Positions 23,269 through 35,410 of a DNA stretch of 64,000 nt are shown here, piece by piece. Source of the stretch: Parelaphostrongylus tenuis (Eukaryota; Nematoda; Chromadorea; Rhabditida; Metastrongylidae); the NCBI GenBank assembly GCA_019055375.1, contig JAHQIW010007333.1, positions 1-64,000 of the forward strand. Direction: 5' to 3'. Positions within the stretch are counted from its first letter, which is position 1, and each line of letters starts with the position of its first letter. The position numbers were made by a program, and so were the translations under genes. The notes under the pieces are model-generated. The model was not told the origin of the DNA and did not search any database. It saw nothing but the letters and a program-made list of their open reading frames with translations.

Positions 23269-23709
23269 TTATGCAAAATTCTATGCGATTTGCTGCTTCA
23301 AAAATGCGTGTTCGGCGTCAGTGGAGAGCGCTTTTGCATTATACGTACAGAACAGAAGACAATCTCCGTGGCGTGTTGATTCGCTGTCGATTGAAGTGAT
23401 ATATCATCGGAATTATTTTTTGCAGCAATAGTTCTATCAAATATATTTAACGACCGACTTTCACTGAACATGCGTATTAATATTCGATGCCTCTTTTCCA
23501 CTTCAGGATTAAAAATTATGAAAAATACGACTTGTCAGAAGAAAGGGGGCTACTGGATTATATTACTTCATTTATGCAGTGTTTCACTCTATGCAATTCA
23601 ACTCGATGCCGCCACTGAGAAGTGACTGTCATGGACATCTACTCGAATTATTACTACTATGAAAAAGACAAGCGGTTGAGTTGTTATAATAAAGATTGCC
23701 TGCAGCAAT

Positions 23710-26700
23710 AGACGAGTTAAAAATTGGAGAGAAATTCATGGCACATCTCCAATGTTGATCAACGGTGACAGTTCCACCCTTTTTATGCAGCAATTGTGGA
23801 ATTGGTGCAAACACTCAAAACGCTACCCAGCTGTGTTGATGGTATTATGCGTGCTCAAAGCTGGAACGACTCAACAAGAACTGCGGTGATTTCAAGGGCA
23901 CTTCGCTGCGTGACTTATGGATTATGGAATCAACTGTCATGTGCATTTCAACTCTTACAGCTGACTGCTGTCTATTCGATTCGCTCATGCCATGTCGCTC
24001 GTAACTACTGAAGTAATGATGGCATATTCTAATAAATGCTACTCACGACACTTTCTCGAACTTATCTTCTTCTTGTAAAATCACCACATATCTGTAAGCC
24101 AGAAACTCTCATTTCAGGTGGGGATTGCACAAATAAGACACTGATCACCAATAGACATCAAATGAACATTGTTTATAACAATCATCCTGTCTGGTCCAAT
24201 TCAAAACTACAAAAACCGTAATGTTCTTCCTATTCATTGGAGTGCTTTTAACAAAAACAAAAAACCTTCATAAACGAATTTTGAAAGAAAAAACAGTATT
24301 ATTAGCAAACGGTAAACAAAAATGAACCCAAAACTAAAAGGAAAGCGAAAAAAAGGGCACATCCAAACTGATACAATGATAATCTTTTGACAAAAAAGTT
24401 GGTCAAAATTGTTCACTTCACTCCAGCGTGATAAACATTTCCGTGTATCATTACACGAGCATCGCGCTTACGACGCCGTGAAACCGCAAAAAGATTACAG
24501 CAGGAAAATTTTACAGCCGTTTGAGCTTTTCTATTTCTCTCTTTCTCTATATCTCAACTCAAAAGATAGTTTAGTTATAGTCAAAGAAAATTCACAGTTA
24601 GTACTCTGTGAAATTTCTCTCCCAGATTACCAGTTTTGTTCGTTGCTGAAATCAAACGTTGACGTTTTGACTTCCAAATTCAGGTCTTGCGCTGGCATAC
24701 CATCACCACTGGGGGGCAAACAAAATTGAGAAGTGAAAGGGAATGTAGCAGGATTACATAGATTATGAAGCGAAGGAAGACACCTTCAGAATACGGCATA
24801 GTTCGGAAAAGTCAAAATCTGAAGGACGTCTTGTAATTGTCAAGATAGCGATTGATTGTTCACAGCGTCCTGCGGAACTTTAGAAAAACATGATGTTGAA
24901 GAAGCGAATGACTAACGGCTGTTTCCAGCGGAATTTGAGCAAGATTTTCAAATTGCGGAAAAAACCATGTTACTGAAAAGAGGCGGCGTTTGGCGAAATT
25001 TGGTGAACATTCTGATTCTGTGAAAGAAGAATGACTGAAAGTGTTGCTCGACGAAATTTGAGAAACAACTTGACTATGTAGCACAAGCCAGTGACTGATA
25101 GGTATGTTGCCGTATAGAGGGATTAAAAACGGGAGCCACGTTCGGGACATTCGTATTTGCTAGTTGATCAGGGCGAAATCTTTTCGCCACACTTGAACAA
25201 ACTCTAAAGACCTTCGTTTCACATCCAATTGGTCGAACATGGTGGAGGCGATAGAAGAGAACGAAAACACTAACTCGGTAATAAACTGAAGTGGTGGTGG
25301 CTGTGGGGCTTTCATCAGTATACACTGGATTTTCTGTAAAGGAAAACACAGTAGTAGTGGTCAAATACTGAATATAGAAAACCCGAAACAATTAGGAATT
25401 TGGGTGAAAGGATGAGCATTGACACCAGGTTATGACAGCAAAAATTTGCTGCAAAGCGCTACACCTACTATTGTGTAAAAGTACAAAGTGTGTCAAGCCT
25501 CTCGACCTTTCTCAGTATGAATATGGCGTTCTTACTCTTCTGACGACATGTCACCGTGTGCGAACATAGGCCTAAGTGTGTGAAAAGCTCTAAAATACTA
25601 CAACAACCCAAGCAAGCATTAAGAACGTCATTTGTTGGCAAAGATGGATCGGGACTCGTTAGTCTGTTAAAGGAGCCAAGCAAAATTCATGTAATTGTAT
25701 TGAAGCGATGCAATAACATACGAATTTGAGGTTCAAGTATGTTATCCGGGATGAATGAAGAAATCACCGCTTTCGGTGGAGAAGAACTTTTTATAAGAAA
25801 GTTAATAATCATTCGAAAGCTTAAGTATCTGACTAGTGCGCTACATGACCTTTATTGAGAACATCCTTTCTACAACGCTATAGCATTCGAAGTAAAGTTT
25901 TACTTTGCACCGGCCGCCCGCCTAGACTATTATTATGTTGGAAACACGAAGAACATAAGGAACTTGTGTAGGAAATCTCGTAGAATTAGAGCAATACGCT
26001 TCACTTAAAGTTTATTCCAAAAAGAAGAAAAATTTTGAAATAAATAAGAAAAATTGCACTTCACATGTGTATTGCTACAACGTTATCGATAGACTGACCG
26101 AAAAAGCAAATGCACGCATATTTGAAATTCAATCTGAATTTTCCTGCCACAGAGCTGTGAAGCTCGTTTTCCAGAAAACCAGACAGCGTTGGAATCGTGA
26201 GGCTTACGCTTTCACATAGCTACTTATAATTCCACGGAACAATTCTATCATGCAGGAAATATGCCTGTGTGGAGCACAGATGTTTTTGTGTCACTACAGC
26301 GTTATGAAAGAGTTTTTTCAAAAAGGGGACACGCCACGGAGTAGCCAGAGATTTGTGTTTCTGAAAAATTACTAGCACTCTTATGAAAACCTGCTGCCGA
26401 ACGAAAGGGGCCGGATCTTCATTTGTCCCGGATAACATACTTGTACCGATTCGGTGAGAAACAGGGAACACATGCATGCACATTAGCCGCGTGCAACACT
26501 GACGTCACTCAAACAAAAAACCTACGTTTCCAGTGGCCCAATAGCTCCACCAAGCAAGTTAAATGTGAAGATTTGAAATGCCTCCATCTGTTGCATCGAG
26601 ATCTTGACTGGGATGTATAATAACAATCTGAAAAACATGTAAACAATGTGACATTATTGGCTCAATATTGGGCTGTCCCACAACTTCTCCTCATTTAGAC

Positions 26701-27396
26701 ACGTTTGTAAATTCAGTAGTTATTCATTTGAAGAGTTCAATTAACCGACAATATAATAACAGTCATACGCAATAATGTGCGGCCATTTGCTGGACAAAGA
26801 TTGAATGCCTTTCTCCCAGAGAGATTGAGGCTAATGAGCAATGAGCTTGATGGAATTACTTTTGAAGATAGTTAAAATCCTTCAAATGTGCTCTCCGCAG
26901 ATTCTGCTCCACGGTGGGGAAGAGAAGACAATGCGATGGAGCAGTACCGTGACTCTACGGTAAATCAAGTGCCTCTGTCCAGCCCACTTTCTCCACAATT
27001 GGCGAGTTAGCTTTGCAGTGTGAGGTTAAATGTTATCCTGAACAAGAACGACATTGAGTCGTTTTGAACGCTTTTCTCGCAGTGTAACGGCCAATACTGG
27101 GATTGCTCCTCGTAGACGTCGGCATTCGGTTTCCATAACAGCATACCCTACCAATCCCAGCCGAGAACATAATCGTCTGAGCATGAGCCTGGGGCTTCAG
27201 TCGAGCTGACGTGTCTGGCTTCTAGTATCCTGGTGTAGAATCTAAGTAGCCCGCTGGTATCCTAGAATTGTATCCACAGCTGCACCTGATAAAATATTCT
27301 CCAACACATCTTAGACGCCTGATATCAACCCGATGTGAAACAGAAAGGAAAAAGTGAATAGAACATTAGTGCAAAAGATGTTGTGAGACAACCCAA
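23710..27396. other. AT-rich region without recognised genes
   Basis: Only short chance frames were found. A stretch at about 26155-26400 (ATATGCCTGTGTGGAGCACAG and following) resembles 28545-28650 and belongs to a diffuse dispersed repeat. Around 27100-27130, TCCTCGTAGACGTC resembles the 47.77 kb region and may be transposon-derived. Confidence 0.4.
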
Positions 27397-27970
27397 ATAA
27401 TAAGATGGTTCCATATGTTACGGCACTGAAGCATTAAATGTCAAATTTATTCAACCAGAAGTTATCAGAATTGAATGATTTTGATATAGCTAATTTGCGC
27501 ATTTTCTTGCAAACATTTTGGTTTTCACTTTGCCTATATTTGATTTGAGATGAAGCTGTCTCGCAAATAAATTCGCTTATTGCTTCTCAGACGTATTAGC
27601 TTGTGGGGAAAGTGCTAATTATGCGGCGCACACGATTAGCGGAGTTTCCTGAAGACGACCCGTTAGCTCCTTTAAAAGGTTTTCTTCAGCTTCGGATTTT
27701 GCAAACCACTTCTCACCCTTCCTTTCTGTAATCGTATCACATGCCGCTTCACTTGCATTTTCCCTTAAGTGCCATTCATGCATTATTAGCAATCGAAGTT
27801 GTTCCCACAGCAGCTTTATCTTATAGCAAGCATGGGCCAGCTGTACACATGAATATTTGCAAGAAAATGCGTAAATAAACGATACCAAATTATGCTATTT
27901 TGAGTACTTCTCGTTAATAAATTAGGTGTTTATTGCTTAAGTGCCAAAACTTATGGAATGACCTAATATT
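27397..27970 (-). mobile_element. Mariner-derived deletion element M2 with HTH remnant
   Basis: The ends pair as terminal inverted repeats: right end complement ATATTAGGTCATTCCATAAG then TTTTGGCACT; left end GGTTCCATATGTTACGGCACT, then an AAATTTATTCAACCAGAAGTTAT-type inner part. On the minus strand, codons at 27619-27888 include LRLLIMHEWHLRENASEAAC and GEKWFAKSEAEENLLKELTG. These match the start of mariner transposases (HTH region followed by W-F-x-K-F-x-x-G). The catalytic domain is missing. Confidence 0.7.
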
Positions 27971-28165
27971 TATAAAGAGTTCTAAAGCACTAACGAAGCT
28001 AGACTTTTGATCAACTCATCGCAAGAAATATGATATACATAAAGGCACAAATTGGACGAACCCTTACGATACAGAGCGATTACTGACTGACCGCCACGTC
28101 AGGCTGACATTTCCGTACCACCTCCTCACTTCCCCTTAAGCGACACTCCATCTCACTACTACGAC

Positions 28166-28409
28166 TCAATTTACGTTATTGCCTGATCTTCCCGCCCAAC
28201 AGGTTCTATCCCGTTCGCCGCCAAATTCAAGCCACTTAGGACGACGGACGAGAGGACCCCAAATTTCCAATGACGAATTAGAGAGCAAAAATTGCACCCC
28301 AGATGTGCAATGCGCCAACGCGATTGATCGATCGATAGCCGCGAGGAGTTCAGGGCCAGCAACTTGCACCCGTCTACTTCCAGCCCACACACTAGCCAAA
28401 AATCAATGA
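28166..28409. other. GC-rich island open in several frames on both strands
   Basis: Base composition rises sharply above the AT-rich neighbourhood. Frames of 73-77 codons are open at 28166-28399 (-), 28171-28392 (-) and 28179-28409 (+). The minus frames include AIDRSIALAHC and LEIWGPLVRRPKWLEFGG. I do not recognise a family, and no second copy exists in the window. It may be an inserted repeat or an isolated exon. Confidence 0.35.
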
Positions 28410-28739
28410 CGCGTATGTGAAACTCCAGCTTATCTTTACTGCTATGCTGTAGTGAAGCGGTCTTTCCAGAAAAATATGCACGACGTTAGAATCTTGGTGA
28501 ACTTATGCTATCGAATGCTCATATATAAGTTGAGTAAAGAGCTCTGTCTTGCGAAAAATATGCCTGTGTGAAACACAAATGCCTTTCTCTGCTGTGGCTT
28601 TGGTAAAAGGCCTTTTCAAAAAAGGAGAACGTAGCGCAGTAGCCACAGGCTCTTATGAAAAGAAATGAAAAGGAAAGAAAAAAAACACGCCCTCTAGATT
28701 CTCAATATTACAATTTAAACCTAAACCTTGAAACACATT

Positions 28740-29740
28740 TTTATATTGAATGCTACAGAGCTGCAAGAAGGAAACTTGAAAAAAATTCATTATTGAAATC
28801 TCTAGTCTATTCCTATCACTGCGGCTCATTGTGCTATGGAAAACATTGATGCGATCGAGAATTCAGACAAGGAATGAAATTCCCGAAAAATCGACAGATT
28901 CACTGTGTTCTCAAAAAATTATAAAAACATATCTACAATCACTTAATCCAAAGTGATATATGTCGAGATTTGAAAAGGTTGAACAATTCTAGCAGCTGTG
29001 CTGCACTGTTAGAGCGATCCATATGTTCTGGTACTAGAGAAATAAACATCTAATTCATTAGCCAAGTCTAGTAATCGCGCGATTTTGCTATGGTTCAATT
29101 GCGTATTTTCTAGCAAACATCTTGGTCTGCCACTTCTTCTGAGAAAAAGCATATCAGGGAAACCGTAACTGCTTCGCGATGGAGGTGTCGTGGGAATAAA
29201 TTCGCTTGCTCCTCATGCACGAATGAAGTCTAAGAAAAGATGTCAGTCAAGTGGCGCGCTAAATCAATGGAGCTTGAGACAATGATAAGGCAAGGATGGC
29301 TAAGAAGTGATTCGCAAAGTTCAAGCTGAACGGAACAGTCTTAAGAGTCAGTCGCGCTCTAGCCATCAACTGAAAGTCCATTATCTTTGCGAGCTGATTC
29401 ACTAACATCTTCCCCTATGCATCATTCGCGCATAAGTAACAAGCGTTGTTTCCTAGATAGCTAGCTCTATTTCAGAGCAATAATAGGCAAGTTATATGCC
29501 AAAATGATCACAAGAAAATATGCAACTGAGCGATAGCAAAATCATGCAGTTTTCTATCTCTTTAAATGATCAATTCCGTGTTTATTACTCTAGTGCAATC
29601 TTATGGAGCAAAATAACATTCATTACATACTCGATGGATTTTGTTATTAGCAGAATTCCGCTACAAACTTATCTTCAAAGATACAGTCTGCCATCGTCGG
29701 CATCAAATAGACTATTTCTTTCTTGTCTTATGAATTCCCC
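28740..29740 (-). repeat. Inverted relative of the right-arm insertion
   Basis: This stretch is the diverged reverse complement of about 20600-21640. Matching landmarks are GAGCTGCAAGAAGGA (28757), GCGATCGAGAATTCAGACAAGG, ATCTTCCCCTATGCATCATTCG, CTAGCTCTATTTCAGAGCAATA, CTCTAGTGCAATCTTATG and a GTCGGCATCAAATAGAC segment. It contains the mariner-derived unit at 29008-29610. Confidence 0.7.
29008..29610 (+). mobile_element. Mariner-derived deletion element M3
   Basis: Ends: CCATATGTTCTGGTACTAGAG with AATAAACATCTAATTCATTA at the left, and the complement of GTGTTTATTACTCTAGTGC with AATCTTATGG at the right. The interior, on the plus strand, shows IRLLLMHE and a frame-shifted AKK-FAKFK segment, as in M2. 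Transposase is not intact. Confidence 0.65.
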
Positions 29741-29869
29741 GAAATTTTTAGCACACTTTCGAAAAAAGAAAACGAAACTTCGTACTATTTATGATTGTCA
29801 TCTGAAGCATCTGTCATTTATTACAATTTATTCATTTTTTGATCCCGACAGATATCCAGCAAAATGTTA

Positions 29870-30075
29870 GCGGGCTCTTATTACCGACAGTACCCCCCTT
29901 TGGGGATTAGAGAGGGTTTTCCCGCATAAATCCGCTTTCAATATGTCAACGGGTAGAGCGCTTGTTCGACTCAATTCGAGTTCGAAGCAGCTACCATGCC
30001 CTTGTTGCACGACATCTTGAACCATCACGCTGCACGAACCACAGACTTCAAGAGCTCTCAAGAACTCGATGGGAA
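29870..30075 (-). repeat. SINE-like repeat family C
   Basis: Diverged copy of 8251-8480. The minus-strand frame shows CGSCSVMVQDVVQ where the arm copy shows RGSCSVVVEDAVQ, and both share the terminal PVDIL/SVDIL segment. Confidence 0.55.
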
Positions 30076-30079
30076 GTGA

Positions 30080-32450
30080 AGCAGCATACAAAGAAAACTT
30101 CAAAAGAGTCCTTTCGTTTTTATGTTCCATGAGTGCAATGTTCGTTGAGATGGGTAAGCATCATAGAGTGATATGTCCAAGTACATCACAGTTTGATCTC
30201 CCAGTTGGCTGAGCTGATATTGACCTCTGAGGGAAGACGTGTTCCAGCTCGGGTGCACGATTGCTTGAAGGCCCGCTATGCTGCAGAAAAGTTTTCTTTT
30301 AGACATTTGGTAATCATTCAAAATCTCAAATCTCTGTAATTCCAAAAACCTGTTTAGCTTGAGAAAAAAACTTTTTAATTACGTTGTGACAACGAAAATG
30401 AATTTATTTTTTACACTCAATTTTCTTCATTTGCCAGGCTGGGGTGGCTGTATGGCTCTTCACTAAAGTTTTGGTACTCATTAGATAGCCCAAATCTCGG
30501 GAATTCTGTTTACATATTAATTTTGGAAGGCTGTCATATGACGGCGTAAGAGTGGAGAAAAGCTTACAATTCACGTCTAAAACGCTACCCTTCCGCTCGG
30601 ACGTCATCTTTAACTTATTGGTAATTATAGGTGGAATTTATAAATCAAAGGTTTGTGTCGTCACATAAAAGATGGAATTCATAAATGAACCTTTTACAAG
30701 GGTTGTTCAATATAGAAAATGATTACATCTCTTGAAATCCAGCATTTTCAGCGGTAATACCACATCCTTGCACAATAATATACTTTCAACCCAATTGAGC
30801 ATTTGTATCCTTTGTTTTGCGAGAACGTAGCTTGAAAACACATCTCCTGTAACCTAACATCTCTATTCAAGGTTTGTGTAGAGGTATTTCTAATATGTAG
30901 CTCGAGTCAGTGTAGGGAAAGCGCGCGTTCATCACTGCGTATGACGCATTTCTTCCCCTATCAACACCCATATTCGAAAAAACGTATTTTTTGCTCTTTC
31001 TAGGCATTTTCGCAGCTATTCGATGGCTTAGATACCGAAAAATTGAAAGATGTACTTTATTTTTTGAAAGATCTCTGTATTACGCCGTAACAGGGAAAAA
31101 ATATGTTATTCAACACTTGAGCATCTTCCGATGAGCAACGCTTTTCCTCAAAAAAATTCAGCAGTTCTTTGACAACACAAATCTCGGTGAATTTAACAAT
31201 TTCAAGGATATGCTTAGTTTTTGAGGGAGACTGCTTAGTTCACCGCTAGAGTCAAAAGAACACTGAGCTTTACACTAGGCGAGCACCGGATGCCGCATGT
31301 AAATTGCGTTGCGTGACCGACACGGCGCCGAGAGCGAAACTCAGTGACCTTATAGCTGTGGTGACACACTAAAACGTCCTTTTCAAAAGCCAGATTTATT
31401 ATTGAGATCGTTGGGAATTGTATTATCAAATCGTTATCGAAAGTCTGAATGGAAACCTCTCTCCAGCGAATGATGCCTGAGGGTGAAAGATAAATTGGTA
31501 CTTGTATGTTAAGAGGATGGCATTTTTTCAAGCGTCTCTCATTCGCTGAACAGGCGGTTTTACAATTAGTATATACAATTATTTGAAAGCTTAAATCTCT
31601 GCCTAAATGAGCCGATTTTTTTTTGTAGCCCTGCAGCATCTTGGAAGAAAAATTTATTTCTCACTCGCATTTCGTCTTCATTTTTACCACAAGTATAAGT
31701 TGCTAGAAGCACGAAAAGCATGTCAGCGTGCACAGAATTTTCTGTTGTGTCTAAATCACGCGTTTTTATTTGAAAGTTCTATCGATGCGGTAAAAAAATC
31801 CTCATTAAAATCACAGTGTTCACCGTCGTTTTAACTCATAATGCTGTAGATCACTGTCGAGTTACGCAGTAGATCAGGTGATTATCTAGCTAACAAATCG
31901 TTGCTGTGACTTGTCTTTATATTTTACTCAGCTATGAACCTTTTCGGCGACTTTGCTTACCGGCCAACTCTCGGAACGGAGGAACGGAGCAGGAGCAGAG
32001 CAACCGATCGTGTTTGAAATACTGTTATTCAATCTGGGATTTTCCACCACATCGTCAGCACCTTCGAATGAAAATGCAGATTCTGATGCTACGAGCAATT
32101 GTGTACACGGTGATATGCTTTTCGTGCTCCTAGCGATTTACACGAGTGATAAATGTGAAGGCGAAAGGAGAATGAGAAACGAAAATCTATTCTGCATGCT
32201 AGAGCGAGATAAAAGGGTGATGTGGAAAACCGTCAACGCATAGTATTAGCAAGAGATGTGAGCTTTTTAACAACTATCGACACTTCTAAGAAAAAATCCT
32301 TATCAGCGAATGAGATTGACTTGAAGAATTGCCGCCGTCTAACACATAAGTACTGCAAATTTAACTTCACCTTTGCAGCACAATATAGAAATCATTTGAA
32401 AAACAAAACACACTCTTCAGATTCTCGATATTGAAGCTGTCGAATGATTA
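30080..32450. repeat. Region of diffuse dispersed repeats (family R)
   Basis: Short, diverged segments recur here and near 21.98, 26.2, 28.5, 39.97 and 40.74 kb. Examples are GGCCCGCTATGCTGCAG-type and CACCCGAGCTGGAACACG (30252) versus CACAGCTGGTACACG (40750), and TTGAAAGATGTACTTTATTTTTTG (31045) versus CACATCTTTCAATTTTTTGAG (39990). No recognised protein. Frames of 134 codons at 31235-31639 (-) and 96 codons at 31953-32243 (+) have no recognisable domain and are probably chance. Confidence 0.35.
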
Positions 32451-34077
32451 CCAAAGTTTCCAAAGGTGATAAAAAATACATCATTTGAATATGGGTTAAG
32501 ATAAGAGAGAAGCACCGAGAATTCTTCTCTGGAGACGTATATTTCTGACCAATAGTTTGCATTATGGCGATTTCTAAGCCTTCCATTCAAACACGGTTCT
32601 CTTTTCTTGCTCAGAATTCTTTCACCATCCATAAGTACTCAACTTTTTCTCGCTACCTCAACTCTAAATAATTAAAACTAAACAAGTTTGAAATAAACTC
32701 AGCTATAGTGAGAGTTATCGATGAACTAGTATCGAATACAGCATGCATCATCATTTATGTTGCAAACGACTCATTGTTTTCAATTTTTATTCACTATGAT
32801 GGCTCTTGGTTTCTGTGTAAAACTGTGGCAGATCAAAACTGGAGTTTTTTTGTTATATTATCCTCCATACAATTCAACACAGTTGATTATTTGTCAGATT
32901 CAGCATTATTCCGTAATAAATCAACGTTTTTTCTTCATACAAGATGGATATATCTGAACCAAAATTATATGAGCGAAAAGAGAAAATCTTTTCCTATTGA
33001 AAGAATACAAGAATTTCAAAAATATTCGCCGAATGGAGAAATAACCTTAATCAATAGCGATGATATAATACAATTAACCGTGTCAAAGCCGAGGTTAATC
33101 ATTATATGTTCTGTAGGCACGCAAATTCAATTTAGACGAACATTCAGTTTTTAATAGATTTAGTTCTAAAAAGGTTGGTTGGTTCAGGATATTACTCGGA
33201 GCAGCATCGAACTGTAACAGTGATCTGAAGCTTTTATCTGTGATCACTTGGTAGTGAAAATAAAAATGTTCAATTTTTGAGTCTTTTTGAGCATTCAAAA
33301 CCACTTCTACGTTTGTGGAAGTTTTTTGGTGCAATTTGGTCAGGACAAGTCATATCAGTGGTCATCGTACCTCGTGATTTCCGAACAAATAATCGATGAG
33401 ATGGGTGAAGAATTAACACATTGTCACGGAAGAGAGTATCATAAAAACTGGAGATCTCATCGTAGTTCCAGTCGTTCGCCCCAATCCATGCGAGAAAGCT
33501 ACGTCGTTAGATATTTTCATAACTGATTTCCTTTGATATCAGTTTCCCTGCTTCATAATATTTTCTTTAATGCTTGAGCTAATGCCATGTTGTTCATAGA
33601 TAAAACTATTAAACTCAAGATAAATATGCTTCAGCAAAAATTTCACATTTCTTGTGATGTAGCCCCTCTTACTGCGTCCTCAAGAAAGAGTAGAAAGGAA
33701 ACAAGCAATCAAATGGAAGACATCATCAATGTGAAGGTAAGTGTCTGCCATTTGAGCGTGACATATCAAAGTTTGGTGGTTCATAGTGTCAAACGACAGA
33801 ACTTGCAATCGAACTAAATTTTCTGGGTGAACGAGAAGCTATACTGCAGGAGGCTTTGTGTTCATAGAACTTGCTCGTTTTCGCACTGTAACGTTAGAAA
33901 GACGGAATGGCTCATGTAGAATTTTATGAGAAGTATGGTATGCTAGTCATCTCGACACACTTGTTCTCAGATATTTCCGTGGTAGTACTACAAGATGTGA
34001 ATGTTCTTGATGCGTACAATCTCTCTCTCACCATTACATCGAAACTCGTATATAGTGGGCTACGACAACACGCTCAG

Positions 34078-34661
34078 TGTTTGGAATTATATGATTCGGC
34101 ATGGTGTAATTCCTGTGAGTTTTTGGTGCCGGCAAACGGATGTGCAGCTGGCCAACATTCTTGTGTTTGCGTTCAAACGGCTAGATGAACTTGTCACTTT
34201 TCATGCTACGAATTTTCTTCCCATGTGGTGTGAGCGGGAAATTTTTTGTGATGAATTTATCTTGAACCATCATCTTGTTTGTCAGTTTTTGTACGCATGT
34301 TGACCTTTGTGTTATTCAAATCTAACTCTTTGTGTGCGTAGATTTTTTATGTAATCGTACGCTTACTGTAGCGCTTCATCTGGCAAACTTTTTGTCTGTG
34401 CTCCATATATAAGCATTCGTCAGAATAGAAAGTTCAGTTGTCATTGGTTGTCACTACTTGTCATCTGTCGTCATCAGTTAGCAGTTAGTAGTTGGGACGT
34501 CAGGGTTACTGTAATCCTACCGTACTCAATCCTCTTATCCGATTGGTTTACTGACAATTTATTCAGAGTAAACTTGTTGACTTTAACCTGTTCTACACCT
34601 ACAGTATCAGGTCAGCGTCAACTGTAATCACCTTAAGAGATTTCAGAGTCAATACCAAACA
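34078..34661 (+). mobile_element. Probable solo LTR (584 bp)
   Basis: The insertion begins TGTTTGG and ends CCAAACA, a perfect 7-bp inverted terminus with the TG...CA ends of LTRs. It is flanked by CTCAG on the left and CCCAG on the right, a possible 5-bp target duplication with one mismatch. A TATATAAG box lies at 34406-34413, followed by a GTCATTGGTTGTCAC-rich leader. The paralogous site near 4640 lacks it, giving an empty-site comparison. No internal gag/pol sequence is adjacent, hence solo LTR. Family unknown. Confidence 0.6.
34406..34413 (+). promoter_or_regulatory. TATA box of the putative LTR promoter
   Basis: TATATAAG lies about 330 bases into the putative LTR, where an LTR promoter is expected. 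Confidence 0.4.
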
Positions 34662-35145
34662 CCCAGTACGAAATGCATAAAATTTCCAGAAAAATTTAGA
34701 TTATCAAAAAACTCTGTCGACATTGAAAGATGCGCTACCATTTAAGAGACTTCTATGAAAGTATTTCTTGGTAAAAAGAACGCCAATGAGTTCTGAAAAC
34801 CGCATTTCCCACCGGGATATAATCACATGTTTGTGAAAAAACATACTTTTTCGTCTAAGAACATGTCTGTATTAATGCATCTATATCTTTGTAGCGAATG
34901 GATGGCTTGAGCAGCGCTCCTATTCGGGTTGTCGGCCGTGTCGTTCGAAGGGTATGTAATTTGAGTGCGATTGCAAACTCACTACGCTCTGGTCAGCATT
35001 TTTGAATATGTTTACTTCAGATAGAGTAGACAAATTCACGATATCCGCCTTATAGTCTAATAACCGCTAATAAATCAGAACTAATAAACTGCTTTTTGAA
35101 TATGGCCGTTTTAATTTCTAGTATTTTAACTCCATTTTTCGCAGT

Positions 35146-35300
35146 GTTATGATGTTTCGTGTATACCCAAGAAAATTGAGTAGTGAGCAAAAACACGGCT
35201 TCAGGCGGAAATCAAACCCACGTTTTATTTCATACCACGGAGGCGTGCTCTACCACTACATCATCCATACCGGGAACGCGTGCTCTACCGCGACACTGCA
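35146..35300 (-). repeat. SINE family A (minus copy of a head-to-head pair)
   Basis: AAGAAAATTGAGTAGTGAGCA with AATCAAACCCACG is followed by two head-like segments (CTACCACTACATC and CTCTACCGCGACACTG). This doubled head is shared with the copy near 5.2 kb. Confidence 0.55.
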
Positions 35301-35302
35301 AA

Positions 35303-35410
35303 TGTACCTCTGTGGTGAAGTGGCAGAAGACGCATCCCCGCTATGTATGAATCGCGGGTTTGCTTCCCGCGTGAGGCCGTGTTTTTGCCCACCATTTAAT
35401 TCTCTTATGG
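35303..35410 (+). repeat. SINE family A (plus copy of a head-to-head pair)
   Basis: TACCTCTGTGGTGAAGTGGCAG is followed by CGGGTTTGCTTCCCGCGTGAGG and CACCATTTAATTCTCTTATG. It is the mirror-orientation partner of the preceding SINE, so the two form a short palindrome around 35300. Confidence 0.55.

Larger units (their letters stand above)
14373..23709 (-). repeat. Right arm of the large inverted repeat
   Basis: This is the reverse complement of 5751-12629 with an extra ~2.45 kb insertion at about 20269-22723. Small differences from the left arm are visible: one extra A at about 15136, single-base changes near 19453, 19933, 20084 and 20208, and an extra T near 19899. Differences are rarer near the spacer than in the outer third. 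Beyond 23709 the two sides no longer match. Confidence 0.95.
33070..35225 (+). repeat. Dispersed repeat, copy 2, split by an LTR-like insertion
   Basis: Same-orientation counterpart of 3637-5300, with many scattered substitutions. The alignment runs TGTCAAAGCCGAGG (33080) through CCATTACATC and CTACGACAACAC (34060-34070). It resumes at GAAAAATTTAGATTATC (34690) and continues to TATGATGTTTCGTGTATACC (35148) and the SINE. The extra DNA between is the insertion annotated at 34078-34661. Confidence 0.65.

Noticed and set aside
5751..23709. Palindrome as a pure hairpin-read artefact
   Set aside because: Not fully excluded, but arm-specific substitutions, indels, a 2.45 kb insertion and an asymmetrical spacer are not expected from one read folding back on itself. 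False joining of haplotypes remains possible.
31235..31639. 134-codon minus frame as a gene
   Set aside because: It overlaps diffuse repeat family R, shows no domain and has no supporting splice sites.
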